Notes: generated by a model not told the origin, from the letters alone. 64,000 nucleotides of DNA from Flagellimonas lutimaris (GCF_003581615.1 NZ_QXFH01000074.1:1256-65255), one strand, 5' to 3'. Counted from the first letter of the stretch, positions 7,580 to 16,796 are shown. Numbers and translations: made by a program.

Positions 7580-7654
7580 TACCATACCGCACAAAGTAAA
7601 TGTTATAAAACTGATAAGAAAGCAAGTTTGGTAGGTAAGATTCAAATATAAGAT

Positions 7655-7662
7655 TACTTTTG
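7655..7662 (+). promoter_or_regulatory. minus-7 element (TACTTTTG) of nusB
   Basis: TACTTTTG lies 41 bases before the nusB ATG. A TTTG at 7627-7630 is a possible minus-33 element, at a long spacing of 24. Confidence 0.55.
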
Positions 7663-7703
7663 CGGAGTGAAAGCCAAACAATGACTTTAAAAGTTCTTTA
7701 AAC

Positions 7704-8651
7704 ATGCTTACCCGAAGGCACATCAGAGTAAAAGTAATGCAGTGTATTTATGCATTAGTGCAATCCAAGGACGATTCTTTGCAAAAACAAGAAAAGTTCC
7801 TGCGAGTCAGTATAGAAAACATGTATGTTCTATACCTTTTGATTTTAAGCCTCTTGGCCGAACTCCATCGTTTAGCGGAAAAACATGTGAGTCACGCATC
7901 CAAAAAATATGTGGCTACCGAAGAAGACAAATATCCCAATCCTGAAAAGTTTGTAAAAAACCGATTGCTGTTGCAGCTGGTGAACAACGAGGTATTGAAA
8001 AACGAGCTCTCCAATCGAAAGCTCGACAACTGGTATATGAACGATGAGTATGTAAAGATTATTCACAAGGCGGTGATTTCCAGTGATATTTATAAAGAGT
8101 ATATGTCCAATGGGGAAGACAGTTATACGAACGACCGCAATATGGTCATCCAGCTCTTCAAAGAAATTATAGCGCCCAACGAAAAAATATACGATTACTT
8201 TGAGGACGATAAACTTACCTGGGTAGATGATTTCCCTATTGTAAATACATTTTTGGTGAAGCGATTGAAGAAAGCCAAACCAGATTCTGGAGATCGTTTC
8301 TTTTTGCCATCCCTCTTAAAAGATCAGGAGGATATGGATTTTGCCAACGAACTTTTGACCAAGACCTTGCTCAATGATGCCAAATGGGAGAAAGAAATTG
8401 AGGGAAAAACGCCTAATTGGGACAACGACCGTATCGCAGAGATAGATTCCATAGTTTTAAAAATGGCCATTTGCGAGTTGCTTAATTTCCCGTCCATACC
8501 AGAAAAAGTAACCTTGAACGAATATTTGGAGATTGCCAAGGAGTATTCAACACCCAAAAGTAGCATCTTCATTAATGGGGTTTTGGACAAGTTGGCAAAG
8601 GAGTATAAATCAGAAGGAAGGCTTCAAAAAATAGGTAGAGGTTTGCAATAA
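7704..8651 (+). CDS. nusB: transcription antitermination factor NusB, long Bacteroidota form
   Basis: RNA-binding factor of the rRNA antitermination complex (binds boxA with NusE). At 315 residues it is about twice the length of E. coli NusB. The start MLTRRHIRVKVMQCIYA is the usual NusB N-terminal helix, and the C-terminal part from about residue 215 (RIAEIDSIVLKMAICELL, then LNEYLEIAKEYSTPKSSIFI) is the conserved NusB half. The middle, about 40-210, is a helical insertion seen in Bacteroidota homologs. It heads a unit with the DUF1573 lipoprotein and yajC genes, which also have their own promoter at the nusB stop. Confidence 0.93.
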   Translation: MLTRRHIRVKVMQCIYALVQSKDDSLQKQEKFLRVSIENMYVLYLLILSLLAELHRLAEKHVSHASKKYVATEEDKYPNPEKFVKNRLLLQLVNNEVLKNELSNRKLDNWYMNDEYVKIIHKAVISSDIYKEYMSNGEDSYTNDRNMVIQLFKEIIAPNEKIYDYFEDDKLTWVDDFPIVNTFLVKRLKKAKPDSGDRFFLPSLLKDQEDMDFANELLTKTLLNDAKWEKEIEGKTPNWDNDRIAEIDSIVLKMAICELLNFPSIPEKVTLNEYLEIAKEYSTPKSSIFINGVLDKLAKEYKSEGRLQKIGRGLQ

Positions 8652-8671
8652 ACAATTATTCCTTAATTTTG
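8642..8671 (+). promoter_or_regulatory. complete Bacteroidota promoter for DUF1573-yajC
   Basis: TTTG at 8642-8645, 18 bases, then TAATTTTG at 8664-8671: a good match to the TTTG/TAnnTTTG consensus and spacing. It overlaps the nusB stop codon. The predicted transcript start (about 8678) lies upstream of the ATG at 8690 and excludes a TTG start at 8669. Confidence 0.8.
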
Positions 8672-8689
8672 GAAAAACAAATTTTAATC

Positions 8690-9166
8690 ATGAAAAGAAT
8701 AACAACAATTTTTAGTTTGATCATGGTGGTTGCCCTAACCAGCGTATCATGTAAGGACAAAGCATCAAAAAAAATAGTTGCTGACAATGTTGAAAGTGCT
8801 GTGGATAGAGATGAAGCAGACAAAATGGTTCCTGTAATGTCTTTCGAGAAAGTTGAACACGATTTCGGTACTATCCAAAGAGGAACCCCACAAGAAACTG
8901 TATTTACATTTACAAATACAGGTAATGCACCTTTGATTATTACCAACGCAAAAAGTAGCTGCGGTTGTACTGTGCCAAACCCTCCCAAAGATCCTATTGC
9001 ACCAGGAGAAACTGGAGAGTTGTTGGTTAAATTCAATGGGTCTGGACAAAATCAAGTAACAAAAACGATTACTGTAAACGCAAATACTGCCAAAGGTTCC
9101 GAAATTTTGAGAATCAAAGCATTTGTTCAAGCACCAGGAGCAGTACCAGCAGGTCCTGTTAAATAA
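8690..9166 (+). CDS. DUF1573 domain lipoprotein
   Basis: Lipoprotein of 158 residues. The signal peptide ends in the lipobox-like TSVSC with Cys21. Residues about 45-150 form the DUF1573 immunoglobulin-like domain (FEKVEHDFGTIQRG, then SSCGCTVPNPPKDPIAPGET, then a FNGSGQ strand), an ASPM/MSP-like beta sandwich common in Bacteroidota. It is likely periplasmic or outer-membrane anchored; its role is unknown. The ATG at 8690 is chosen because an upstream TTG at 8669 sits inside the promoter. yajC follows after 13 bases, so co-transcription is likely. Confidence 0.92.
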   Translation: MKRITTIFSLIMVVALTSVSCKDKASKKIVADNVESAVDRDEADKMVPVMSFEKVEHDFGTIQRGTPQETVFTFTNTGNAPLIITNAKSSCGCTVPNPPKDPIAPGETGELLVKFNGSGQNQVTKTITVNANTAKGSEILRIKAFVQAPGAVPAGPVK

Positions 9167-9179
9167 TTAAAAAACCTAA

Positions 9180-9470
9180 ATGGAAAACCTAGGACAATTT
9201 TTACCACTGATATTGATTTTTGCCGTGGCGTACTTTTTTATGATTCGCCCGCAGATGAAACGTCAGAAGGATGAGAAAAAATTCGCTTCAGAATTAAAAA
9301 AGGGTGATAAAATCATCACCAAAAGTGGGCTTCACGGAAAAATCGTGGAAATGAATGACAAGGATTTCTCTTGTGTCATTGAAACCATGGCCGGTCGTTT
9401 AAAGTTTGACCGCTCTGCCATTTCCATGGAAATGAGCAAAAAGATGAATGCTCCCGCTGAAAAGAAGTAG
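9180..9470 (+). CDS. yajC: preprotein translocase subunit YajC
   Basis: Accessory subunit of the SecDF-YajC inner-membrane complex that assists Sec export. The protein has 96 residues with one N-terminal transmembrane helix (about 5-22) followed by the hallmark FMIRPQMKRQKDEKKF and a small cytoplasmic domain (LKKGDKIITKSGLHGKI). It is the last gene of the nusB/DUF1573/yajC unit, with a terminator at 9499-9534. Confidence 0.96.
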   Translation: MENLGQFLPLILIFAVAYFFMIRPQMKRQKDEKKFASELKKGDKIITKSGLHGKIVEMNDKDFSCVIETMAGRLKFDRSAISMEMSKKMNAPAEKK

Positions 9471-9498
9471 GCGAAAATAACATACAGTAAATCAAAAT

Positions 9499-9534
9499 GT
9501 CCCTTGGAAGTTAAATTTCAAGGGACGTTTTTTT
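9499..9534 (+). terminator. terminator after yajC
   Basis: Eight-bp arms GTCCCTTG (9499-9506) and CAAGGGAC (9519-9526) are followed by a T run to 9534. Confidence 0.87.
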
Positions 9535-9554
9535 GTATCTTATTCAAAATTTGA

Positions 9555-10910
9555 ATGGATATGGGAACAAGAAGACAGTTTGTAAAACGTGGAGGATTAT
9601 ATGTGGCCGGCTTGGGAGCATCATTTATGTTTCCTACGGAGTTGTTGGCATCGATACGGAAAACCATCAGCCCTAACGATAAAATACAAGTAGGTCTTAT
9701 CGGCTGTAAGGGTATGGGGTTTACAGACCTCTTGTCCCTTTTAAAAAATAGTGAGGTAGAGGTCGTGGCACTTTGTGATGTGGACGAAAACGTACTGCAG
9801 AAACGAACCATGGACCTGGAAAAAGGAGGCATTAAAAAGCCAAAATGGTATTCGGACTACAGAAAACTCTTGGAAGACAAGGATGTGGATGTGGTTGTTA
9901 TTGGAACACCGGACCATTGGCATTGCCTTCAATTAACAGATGCCTTGGATGCAGGTAAGGATGTCTACTGTGAAAAACCCATAGCCAACTCGGTCGCCGA
10001 AAGCAAAGCTATGCTTTCCAAGGTGAATGCAAGTGATAGAATGGTGCAGATTGGACAATGGCAGCGAAGCCAGCCCCATTTTGTGGATGCCATCAATTAT
10101 GTCCACTCTGGAAAACTGGGGCAAATCCGATTGGCAAAGGCTTGGGCCTACCAAGGATGGATGCAACCCGTACCTGTTGTCCCCAACAGTGCTGTACCAA
10201 AGGGAGTGGATTATAATATGTGGTTGGGCCCAGCCGAAAACAGACCTTTCAATAAAAACAGATTTCATTTTAGTTTTAGATGGTTTTGGGACTACGCTGG
10301 CGGGTTAATGACGGACTGGGGGGTACACCTTATTGATTACGCGCTATATGGAATGAAAGCTTCCAAGCCCAAATCGGTGATGGCTATGGGGGGCAAGTTT
10401 GCCTATCCCGATGATGCCTCCGAAACCCCGGACACTTTGCAGACTATTTATGATTTTGGTGATTTTTCCCTATTGTGGGAACATGCCACTGGGATTGATG
10501 GCGGGAATTATGGGCGAAACCACGGGATTGCCTTTATCGGAAACAACGGAACCTTGGTATTGGATCGTGGAGGTTGGGAAGTGATCCCGGAACGCGACCG
10601 TCCCGACTGGAGCCAAGACCTTGGCCCAAAGATTGACAGAGTGCCCCTGCAACAGGTGGATGCGAATGGCCTGGATTTACATACGCTTAATTTTTTGGAT
10701 GCCATTAAAAGTCGTGATAAATCAGTATTGAATGCTCCTATACAAGTTGGATACGATGCCGCTGTGGTAAGCCACTTGGGTAATATTGCCTATAAAACTG
10801 GGGAACGGTTGTTCTGGGATGCCGAGAACAGCAAATTTAACCATTCCGACGGAGATGCCTTATTGGCGAAGGAATATCACAACGGATGGGAGTTTCCGAA
10901 GATTGGCTAG
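9555..10910 (+). CDS. Gfo/Idh/MocA family oxidoreductase with Tat signal
   Basis: NAD(P)-dependent sugar oxidoreductase-like protein of 451 residues. The N-terminus has a twin-arginine signal (TRRQFVKRGG, Arg6-Arg7, then a hydrophobic stretch ending LLAS), so it is exported folded, probably with bound cofactor. The Rossmann domain (IQVGLIGCKGMG near 46, then VVVIGTPDHWH) and the conserved CEKPI motif are present, with the C-terminal Gfo/Idh/MocA domain after about 180. Such Tat-exported members act on carbohydrates, but the substrate here is unknown. Its last 33 bp recur at 11622-11654. Confidence 0.92.
   Translation: MDMGTRRQFVKRGGLYVAGLGASFMFPTELLASIRKTISPNDKIQVGLIGCKGMGFTDLLSLLKNSEVEVVALCDVDENVLQKRTMDLEKGGIKKPKWYSDYRKLLEDKDVDVVVIGTPDHWHCLQLTDALDAGKDVYCEKPIANSVAESKAMLSKVNASDRMVQIGQWQRSQPHFVDAINYVHSGKLGQIRLAKAWAYQGWMQPVPVVPNSAVPKGVDYNMWLGPAENRPFNKNRFHFSFRWFWDYAGGLMTDWGVHLIDYALYGMKASKPKSVMAMGGKFAYPDDASETPDTLQTIYDFGDFSLLWEHATGIDGGNYGRNHGIAFIGNNGTLVLDRGGWEVIPERDRPDWSQDLGPKIDRVPLQQVDANGLDLHTLNFLDAIKSRDKSVLNAPIQVGYDAAVVSHLGNIAYKTGERLFWDAENSKFNHSDGDALLAKEYHNGWEFPKIG
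10871..10903 (+). repeat. 33-bp direct repeat, copy 1 (3' end of the oxidoreductase gene)
   Basis: Identical to 11622-11654 at 32 of 33 positions; the mismatch is G at 10885 against A at 11636. The two copies flank the small lipoprotein gene. Confidence 0.9.
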
Positions 10911-11000
10911 AGTTTGTTTACAAAAGGCCATATCTCTTTTTAAGGATGTACCTGAAGGTTCCAATAATGCATCCTTTAGCGCAGAAAAACATTAAAACAC

Positions 11001-11480
11001 TTACGAACGCACAAAAATGAAATGGATGGAACAGGATTCCAAGTCCCCATCATTGTCAAAATCGTACTCCCCGGAATCTGCTCCACCGTTTATGCTCAGT
11101 GTCGTTCCGTCGTAAGTGTGGCCGTAAGTATCCCAATCATTGGGCTCATCGTCCCAGGCAACTGCAAAGTAGTAGCTGCCCTGCCATTCCTCCCAGAAGA
11201 TTTCTCCGGTCACCGCATAGGCGTCCCGGTCTACGGGATTTAAGGTCAGGGTAAAGCGACCGTTCGCTTGCACGGACATACTAACTGTTCCTCCATCCTC
11301 GACGATGTCGACTGATGTGGTGCTCACACTAAATTGGGCTTTGGTGGCCTCCCAGTTTCCACTCAGCTCACTGATTGGGAACGGACCATCTTTAGTTAAT
11401 CCGTCTTCGTCATCATCCTTGCTGCAGGATAAATTCAAAGAAACTAACCCAATCAAAAAAATATACATCAACTTTTTCAT
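11001..11480 (-). CDS. small lipoprotein, lipocalin-like or unknown
   Basis: Lipoprotein of 159 residues. The signal peptide MKKLMYIFLIGLVSLNLSCS has its lipobox Cys near residue 19, followed by an acidic tether (KDDDEDG). The mature part opens with ISELSGNWEATKAQFSV, which resembles the start of lipocalin-like domains in Bacteroidota lipoproteins, and is rich in beta-type sequence, Trp and Asp. No family is certain. It lies in reverse orientation between two 33-bp direct repeats derived from the neighbouring oxidoreductase gene, which suggests that it arrived as a unit. Confidence 0.8.
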   Translation of the reverse strand: MKKLMYIFLIGLVSLNLSCSKDDDEDGLTKDGPFPISELSGNWEATKAQFSVSTTSVDIVEDGGTVSMSVQANGRFTLTLNPVDRDAYAVTGEIFWEEWQGSYYFAVAWDDEPNDWDTYGHTYDGTTLSINGGADSGEYDFDNDGDLESCSIHFIFVRS

Positions 11481-11610
11481 GGCAATTAGTTTTGTAAAAT
11501 AGGGTATGCCTACTTTCTATTATTACCTTAATTTATTTTGATATTATAGGGTGTACAATGATGTTGGTCATTTAGCATAGCTTTTTGGTCGAAGAGGCTT
11601 CTGAGGTTAA

Positions 11611-11661
11611 AAACAACTATCGGAATATCACAACGAATGGGAGTTTCCGAAGATGAGGTAG
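11611..11661 (+). pseudogene. orphan 3' fragment of a second Gfo/Idh/MocA-type gene
   Basis: In frame it reads EYHNEWEFPKMR then stop, matching the EYHNGWEFPKIG stop of the oxidoreductase at 9555-10910; the DNA match is 32 of 33 bp (11622-11654). An in-frame stop lies just upstream at 11608, so nothing else of the gene remains. Either a tandem paralog was deleted, or an inserted element duplicated the target end. Confidence 0.75.
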
Positions 11662-11721
11662 AAAAACATAGTGGATTTTTTTGGTTTGCAATTGTAGCCA
11701 TTTTTGTAACACCTTATTAAT

Positions 11722-13203
11722 TTATTTTTTTTCTAGTAATTTCAAATGAGTCTTTTTCCCCTCTCTAACTACTATATCAATAATTTCTTCAATGTCTTTT
11801 TTTGAAGTCCTGAAATTGACAACACAGGCTCGTAAACAATACTTTTCATTTACAATGGCGTTTGATAAAAATAATTCCCCGCCGGTTTGTAATTCATTCA
11901 ATAGTTCTTCATTTAGTTTATTTAGGTAATCGTTACCCTCTTTGTAATTGAATGGAATATATCTAAAGGTTGTTATGCTTAAATTTTGTGAAATTGCCTC
12001 TAGTTCACGATGTTTTTTAGCTAAGTCAAATAACATTTCTGAGAGTTCGATGTCTTCACTAATAAGTTTTTCATAACCACTTCGACCTACTTGCTGTAAT
12101 GATAACCAAACCTTTAAAGCCCTAAAGCCACGTGAGTTTTGAAGTCCATATTCATAAAAATTTTGAGCAAATTCGTTTTCACTTTTGCTAAAGTTATAAT
12201 ATTCTGGATGTGAACTATAGGTGTCTATTAGGTGTTGAGGATTTTTAACCAAAGTACAACCCGCTTCGAGTGGACTGTATAACCATTTATGTGGATCGAG
12301 CGCAATAGAGTCAGCTTCTGAAAGACCATCAAATAGGTTTTTGTATTTTGGGATTACTGCGGCTGGAACACCGTAAGCTCCATCAATGTGAAGCCATAAA
12401 TCATACTTTTTACAAATGGTTGAAATCCCTTTCAAATTATCTACAACACCCGTACTAACATCTCCCGCAGTACCTATGACCATTATGGGTTGGTAACCAT
12501 TTGCCATATCTTTTTTGATTGTTTCATCAAGGACTTTATTATTCATTTTATTTGTAGAATCAGTTTGAATCCAACGAACAGATTTCGTTCCTAAACCAAA
12601 TAAAATTGCTGCTTTATCTATCCAAGTATGTGTGGTTTTGGAACAATAAACAGTTAGTTTTTTAGGGATATTTGAAAGTCCATCTTCTTTTATAATTATA
12701 GGTGCTTTTGCCGTTCTGGCGGCTAAAAATGCTGTAAAATTTGCCATATTTCCGCCACTAACTAATATCCCGCCATAATTTGGGGAGACACCGATAAACT
12801 CAGCTAACCATTGAATCGTTTGTTTTTCAATTTCAGTAGCCATTGGGCTTAAAATATGTGCTCCAACGTTCGGATTTATAGATGCTGCCAGTAAATCGGC
12901 TAAGGCGCCAATTGGAGAAGCAGATGAAGTTATATATCCTAAAAATTTAGGATGTCCATTTAATAATGAATGGTTTAGTATTAAATCTGTAACTCTAGTT
13001 ATTAGTTCTGTTGCAGGAATACCATTTTCTGGTAAGGAAGTGTTTCCCAATATACCTTGTAATTGACTTGGACTTTCGTTAAATGTAACAGGTTTTTGAT
13101 CAATACTAGAAATAAAATCAGAAATATCATCTATTAATTGATGCCCGATTTTTCGAAATTCTTTTTTGTTGATTTCAATTGAATTAACTCGATTTTCTAG
13201 CAT
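11722..13203 (-). CDS. PLP-dependent decarboxylase, aromatic amino acid/group II family
   Basis: Pyridoxal-phosphate enzyme of 493 residues in the aromatic L-amino-acid/glutamate/histidine decarboxylase group. The Schiff-base lysine is Lys306 in ALDPHKWLYSP, Asp274 in HIDGAYG binds the pyridine nitrogen, and His192 in KTTHTW stacks on the ring. Full length with no lesion. The DNA is visibly more AT-rich than its neighbours and the gene stands alone, with no transporter beside it, which may reflect recent acquisition. The substrate (tyrosine, tryptophan, DOPA or other) cannot be fixed from sequence. Confidence 0.9.
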   Translation of the reverse strand: MLENRVNSIEINKKEFRKIGHQLIDDISDFISSIDQKPVTFNESPSQLQGILGNTSLPENGIPATELITRVTDLILNHSLLNGHPKFLGYITSSASPIGALADLLAASINPNVGAHILSPMATEIEKQTIQWLAEFIGVSPNYGGILVSGGNMANFTAFLAARTAKAPIIIKEDGLSNIPKKLTVYCSKTTHTWIDKAAILFGLGTKSVRWIQTDSTNKMNNKVLDETIKKDMANGYQPIMVIGTAGDVSTGVVDNLKGISTICKKYDLWLHIDGAYGVPAAVIPKYKNLFDGLSEADSIALDPHKWLYSPLEAGCTLVKNPQHLIDTYSSHPEYYNFSKSENEFAQNFYEYGLQNSRGFRALKVWLSLQQVGRSGYEKLISEDIELSEMLFDLAKKHRELEAISQNLSITTFRYIPFNYKEGNDYLNKLNEELLNELQTGGELFLSNAIVNEKYCLRACVVNFRTSKKDIEEIIDIVVREGKKTHLKLLEKK

Positions 13204-13353
13204 ATTATTATGGTTGTCTTAATGTGTTACTAGGGCAGAATTAGCCGAATTGACTTGAACGACCGATTACTGAACCAAGTTCAGCAGAATAAGGGAAGTT
13301 AGTATTTTTCTGATTAAAATTACATTACCATTTAAGGAATGAATTTTACCAAT

Positions 13354-13944
13354 CTATCGATAGGCATCATTCAATCCAACACCCTTTAAAATCATAGGAA
13401 GTATTTTCTCGAGCCTACGCAATTTGGTTTTCTCCTGTTTGGCTTCGGCAATGTACTCGCTGAACTCTTTTTGTTTGTATGGGGTAAACTTTTCAAAAGC
13501 AGCTTTTAATTGGGAATCCTTTTTCAATTCAGATTTTAGAAGTTTTGGAATGGTGACTTTTTTGGTTTTCTCGGCTTTAACTTCCAATCCCTTTTTCTGA
13601 TTTCCCAAGGCTTCTTTCATGTAGGCCAAAACCACTTTTTCGTCCACTTCGTCCAAACTTTGGAACTTCCAATGCCGCATCCCTTTGGTTTTGCCCTCCT
13701 GGGCATTTTCCAGCACTTTTTTCGGGTCCTTTAAAAACACACCATTAAAAAACCAAACCCCAAAATGGCTCTTGAACTTACAGATACCGAATACATTTTT
13801 GTTATTTAAAGTATATACGGGAATACTCCATTTAAAATCCTCTTCAGCTTCGGTTTTTAGGGCAATTTCTCTTAGAAAAGCTATTCCGTCCCTAAACGGA
13901 TGCTCATTTTCATAATAAGCCTCTAATTTTTCAGATTTTTGCAC
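13354..13944 (-). CDS. YdeI/OmpD-associated (DUF1801-type) protein
   Basis: Cytoplasmic protein of 196 residues. An N-terminal DUF1801-like domain (about 15-115; FKWSIPVYTLNNKNVFGIC, then HFGVWFFNG) is followed by the helical YdeI-type C-terminus with FTPYKQKEFSEYIAEAKQ and a basic RRLEKILPMIL segment. The family is widespread in Bacteroidota and of unclear function. The start is GTG at 13944, two bases after the pepT stop, so it is probably translated from the pepT transcript. Confidence 0.85.
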   Translation of the reverse strand: MQKSEKLEAYYENEHPFRDGIAFLREIALKTEAEEDFKWSIPVYTLNNKNVFGICKFKSHFGVWFFNGVFLKDPKKVLENAQEGKTKGMRHWKFQSLDEVDEKVVLAYMKEALGNQKKGLEVKAEKTKKVTIPKLLKSELKKDSQLKAAFEKFTPYKQKEFSEYIAEAKQEKTKLRRLEKILPMILKGVGLNDAYR

Positions 13945-13946
13945 AA

Positions 13947-15176
13947 CTACTTGATTTGACTAGCCGTAAGTTCGCAAATTTTTACGATTACCTTCACCGC
14001 TTTCTCCATACTTTCCAAAGGAACATACTCGTATTTGCCATGGAAGTTGTGTCCACCAGCAAAAATATTTGGGCAGGGCAGGCCCATAAAACTCAATTGC
14101 GAACCGTCCGTTCCGCCTCTAATCGGTTTTATAATAGGTTCTATTTGGAGGGATTTCATGGCCTCTTCGGCAATCTCCACAATGTGGTACATGGGTTCCA
14201 CCTTCTCCCGCATATTTTTGTATTGGTCCTCAATGGTCAAGCTGATGTACTCTCCATGTTTTTTGTTGAGTTTCTCTTTGATATCGTTCAATAAGTCTTT
14301 TCTGGCCTGAAAATGCACCGCATCGTGGTCACGGATAATAAGTTCTATCTCTGCTTTTTCAATTTCGCCCTTTATTTTGTGTACATGGAAAAAACCTTCC
14401 CTTCCCGTAGTGTGTTCGGGAACCTCGCTAGGGGGTAGGTGGGTCATAAAATCGTTGGCAATGCCAATGGCGTTTACCATTTTGTTTTTGGCGTAGCCCG
14501 GGTGTACACTTTTACCAGTTATGGTGATTGTAGCTTTGGCCGCGTTAAAGTTTTCATATTCCAGTTCGCCCACTTGGCTGCCGTCCATGGTGTAGGCCCA
14601 TTCCGCACCAAATTTTTCCACATCAAACTTATGTGCCCCACGGCCTATTTCTTCATCTGGTGTAAAGGCAATCCGTATTTTACCATGCTTGATCTCCGGG
14701 TGGTTGATGAGGTATTCCATCGCCGTGATGATTTCCGCAATGCCCGCTTTGTCATCCGCACCCAACAATGTTGTTCCGTCCGTAGTAATCAAAGTTTGAC
14801 CTTCATACGCCTTTAAATCTTCAAAATAATCGGGAGACAGGACAATGTTTTTCAGCTTGTTCAGTATAATATCTTTCCCATCGTAATTCTCAATGATTTG
14901 TGGCTTCACATTTTTACCGGAAAAATCAGGAGATGTGTCAAAATGGGAAACAAAACCAATGGTGGGCATCTTTTTATCCAAATTGCTTGGCAGGGTCGCC
15001 ATAATGTAGGCATTCTCATCAATGGACACTTCTTGCATCCCAATCTGGTGGAGTTCCATCACCAATTTTTTGGCAAGATCCCATTGCTTTTCTGTACTGG
15101 GTGTAGTTTTGGAATAAGGATCGCTCTGCGTATCCGTGGTCACATATTCCAAAAATCGGGGCAGTAGTTTTTCCAT
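13947..15176 (-). CDS. pepT: peptidase T (tripeptide aminopeptidase)
   Basis: Dinuclear zinc M20-family aminopeptidase of 409 residues (typical PepT length) that removes the N-terminal residue of tripeptides in the cytoplasm. The metal and catalytic motifs are in order: [57 protein letters not shown] and the C-terminal [15 protein letters not shown]. The promoter at 15196-15203 drives pepT and the YdeI gene. It is divergent from the Spy-like gene at 15280. Confidence 0.96.
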   Translation of the reverse strand: MEKLLPRFLEYVTTDTQSDPYSKTTPSTEKQWDLAKKLVMELHQIGMQEVSIDENAYIMATLPSNLDKKMPTIGFVSHFDTSPDFSGKNVKPQIIENYDGKDIILNKLKNIVLSPDYFEDLKAYEGQTLITTDGTTLLGADDKAGIAEIITAMEYLINHPEIKHGKIRIAFTPDEEIGRGAHKFDVEKFGAEWAYTMDGSQVGELEYENFNAAKATITITGKSVHPGYAKNKMVNAIGIANDFMTHLPPSEVPEHTTGREGFFHVHKIKGEIEKAEIELIIRDHDAVHFQARKDLLNDIKEKLNKKHGEYISLTIEDQYKNMREKVEPMYHIVEIAEEAMKSLQIEPIIKPIRGGTDGSQLSFMGLPCPNIFAGGHNFHGKYEYVPLESMEKAVKVIVKICELTASQIK

Positions 15177-15195
15177 GGTCGGTGTAGAGTTTTAT

Positions 15196-15203
15196 CAAAA
15201 ATA
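15196..15203 (-). promoter_or_regulatory. minus-7 element (TATTTTTG) of pepT
   Basis: The minus-strand TATTTTTG is 20 bases before the ATG. TTTG (minus strand, 15227-15230) lies 23 bases further upstream. Confidence 0.6.
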
Positions 15204-15218
15204 ATGTATATCCGAACG

Positions 15219-15255
15219 TAATTTTGCAAATCATAGGCATTAATACCTATCTTTC
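15219..15255 (+). promoter_or_regulatory. candidate promoter elements of the Spy-like gene
   Basis: TAATTTTG at 15219-15226 fits TAnnTTTG. Its TTTTG is also a possible minus-33 element for TATCTTTC at 15248-15255 (spacing 21). Which of the two is used cannot be told from sequence. Confidence 0.45.
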
Positions 15256-15279
15256 GTAAACGATTAACATTAACCTCAA

Positions 15280-15699
15280 TTGAAAGCGGTAGTTTTTTAT
15301 CTTTTTTTGATATCCGGGTTTTATGGATTTGCCCAAATGGATTGTATTTTGGGCGTTGGGGGTAGAGACAATGAAACCATCACCAAAGTTTTTGAATTGA
15401 CCGAAGAGCAGCAGGAAAACCTGAAAAGTTGGAGTGCGGAGCTAAAAGTCCGAAACGATATTTTAAAGGATAAGTCAAAATATCTAATGAAAAAGAACGA
15501 GGAAAGTTCGCCAGAGGTGTTGCTAACTGTTTCAAAAGAGTATGGTTCCATAATGGATAGTATGAAACGAAATGTGCGAATGATTGACAAACGATTGCTT
15601 ACAAGTTTCAATAAAGCCCAATATGAGCGATATGTGAAATTGTGTAGTCAATTGGCCTTGCGTCCTATCCACATTAATAGGTCTGTTGACGAAAATTGA
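15280..15699 (+). CDS. small exported helical protein, Spy/CpxP (LTxxQ)-like
   Basis: Protein of 139 residues beginning with TTG; no in-frame ATG precedes the signal peptide (KAVVFYLFLISGFYGFAQ). The mature part is helical and basic-acidic. ELTEEQQENLKSW and a later LLTSFNKAQYERYVKL resemble the paired LTxxQ motifs of periplasmic Spy/CpxP chaperone-like proteins. The assignment is tentative. It lies directly upstream of pyrD, which has its own promoter. Confidence 0.75.
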   Translation: MKAVVFYLFLISGFYGFAQMDCILGVGGRDNETITKVFELTEEQQENLKSWSAELKVRNDILKDKSKYLMKKNEESSPEVLLTVSKEYGSIMDSMKRNVRMIDKRLLTSFNKAQYERYVKLCSQLALRPIHINRSVDEN

Positions 15700-15730
15700 A
15701 CGATTTGTTAAGAACTGTTTTAAGAGTTTT

Positions 15731-15738
15731 TATTTTTG
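15731..15738 (+). promoter_or_regulatory. minus-7 element (TATTTTTG) of pyrD
   Basis: TATTTTTG is 18 bases before the ATG. TTTG at 15704-15707 is a possible minus-33 element (spacing 23). Confidence 0.6.
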
Positions 15739-15755
15739 TCCAAAATCCATTCTGA

Positions 15756-16796
15756 ATGTATAAAATACTTATTCGCCCGGTACTTTTTTTGTTTGATCCA
15801 GAAGCCGTGCATCACTTTTCTTTTTGGGCCATTAAGTTTTTTTCAAGATTGGGTTTAAGCGGTCTGTTTAGGGGGGTATTCACGATGAACAATCCAAAAC
15901 TGGAGCGTGAGGTTTTTGGTGTGAAGTTCAAAAACCCCGTAGGACTTGCAGCAGGTTTTGATAAAGATGCCAAGCTTTATAACGAATTTTCTGATTTTGG
16001 TTTCGGTTTTGTTGAAATAGGTACGGTAACCCCTAAACCCCAACCGGGGAATCCTAAAAAACGATTGTTCCGATTAAAACAGGACAAGGCCATTATCAAC
16101 CGGATGGGTTTTAATAACAAGGGCGTTTTTGAGGCTGCGGAACAGTTAAAGAAAAAGCATCGTGTTATTGTCGGGGGGAATATTGGCAAGAACAAAGTTA
16201 CTCCTAACAAAGAGGCCATCAAGGATTATCTGATTTGTTTTGAGGCACTCTTTGAGCATGTAGATTATTTTGTAGTAAATGTGAGTTCACCCAATACACC
16301 AGGACTTCGAGAGCTTCAGGATAAGGAACCTTTGACCAAGCTGTTGAAAAAATTAAAAAGTCAGAATAAAAAACTGGCCAAGAATTCAAAACAAAAGGAG
16401 AAGCCTATTTTGTTGAAAATAGCTCCTGATTTAACAGATGATCAATTGCTGGATATTATTGAGATTGTTGCAGATACGAATATTGATGGAGTAATCGCTA
16501 CAAATACCACTATAGAAAGAAAAGGTTTAAAATCTCATCTGATTTTATCCGAAGAAAAAGGTGGTCTCAGTGGAAAACCCTTGACCAAAAGAAGTACCGA
16601 GGTGATTCGATTTTTAGCTGAAAATAGCAATAAGGCTTTTCCGATTATTGGTGTGGGAGGTATACATTCTCCAGAGGATGCTTTGGAGAAATTGGAGGCA
16701 GGCGCCGATTTAGTGCAGCTCTATACAGGTTTCATTTATGAAGGCCCAGCGCTCTTAAAAAAAATAAACAAGGCCATTTTGGAAACAATGGACTAA
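15756..16796 (+). CDS. pyrD: dihydroorotate dehydrogenase (quinone), class 2
   Basis: Oxidises dihydroorotate to orotate in pyrimidine synthesis, passing electrons to membrane quinone. The protein has 346 residues. The N-terminal helix ([21 protein letters not shown]) is the membrane-association and quinone tunnel of class 2 enzymes. The class 2 catalytic Ser motif [14 protein letters not shown] and the C-terminal FMN phosphate loop ([19 protein letters not shown]) are intact. It is followed after 6 bases by the lysE-type gene, so it probably heads an operon with that gene and the HMG-CoA lyase gene. Confidence 0.97.
   Translation: MYKILIRPVLFLFDPEAVHHFSFWAIKFFSRLGLSGLFRGVFTMNNPKLEREVFGVKFKNPVGLAAGFDKDAKLYNEFSDFGFGFVEIGTVTPKPQPGNPKKRLFRLKQDKAIINRMGFNNKGVFEAAEQLKKKHRVIVGGNIGKNKVTPNKEAIKDYLICFEALFEHVDYFVVNVSSPNTPGLRELQDKEPLTKLLKKLKSQNKKLAKNSKQKEKPILLKIAPDLTDDQLLDIIEIVADTNIDGVIATNTTIERKGLKSHLILSEEKGGLSGKPLTKRSTEVIRFLAENSNKAFPIIGVGGIHSPEDALEKLEAGADLVQLYTGFIYEGPALLKKINKAILETMD

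Noticed and set aside
13270-13284. Small palindrome CTGAAC-CAA-GTTCAG between the decarboxylase and YdeI genes
   Set aside because: Six-bp arms are easily found by chance, and no promoter element was seen at a regulatory distance.
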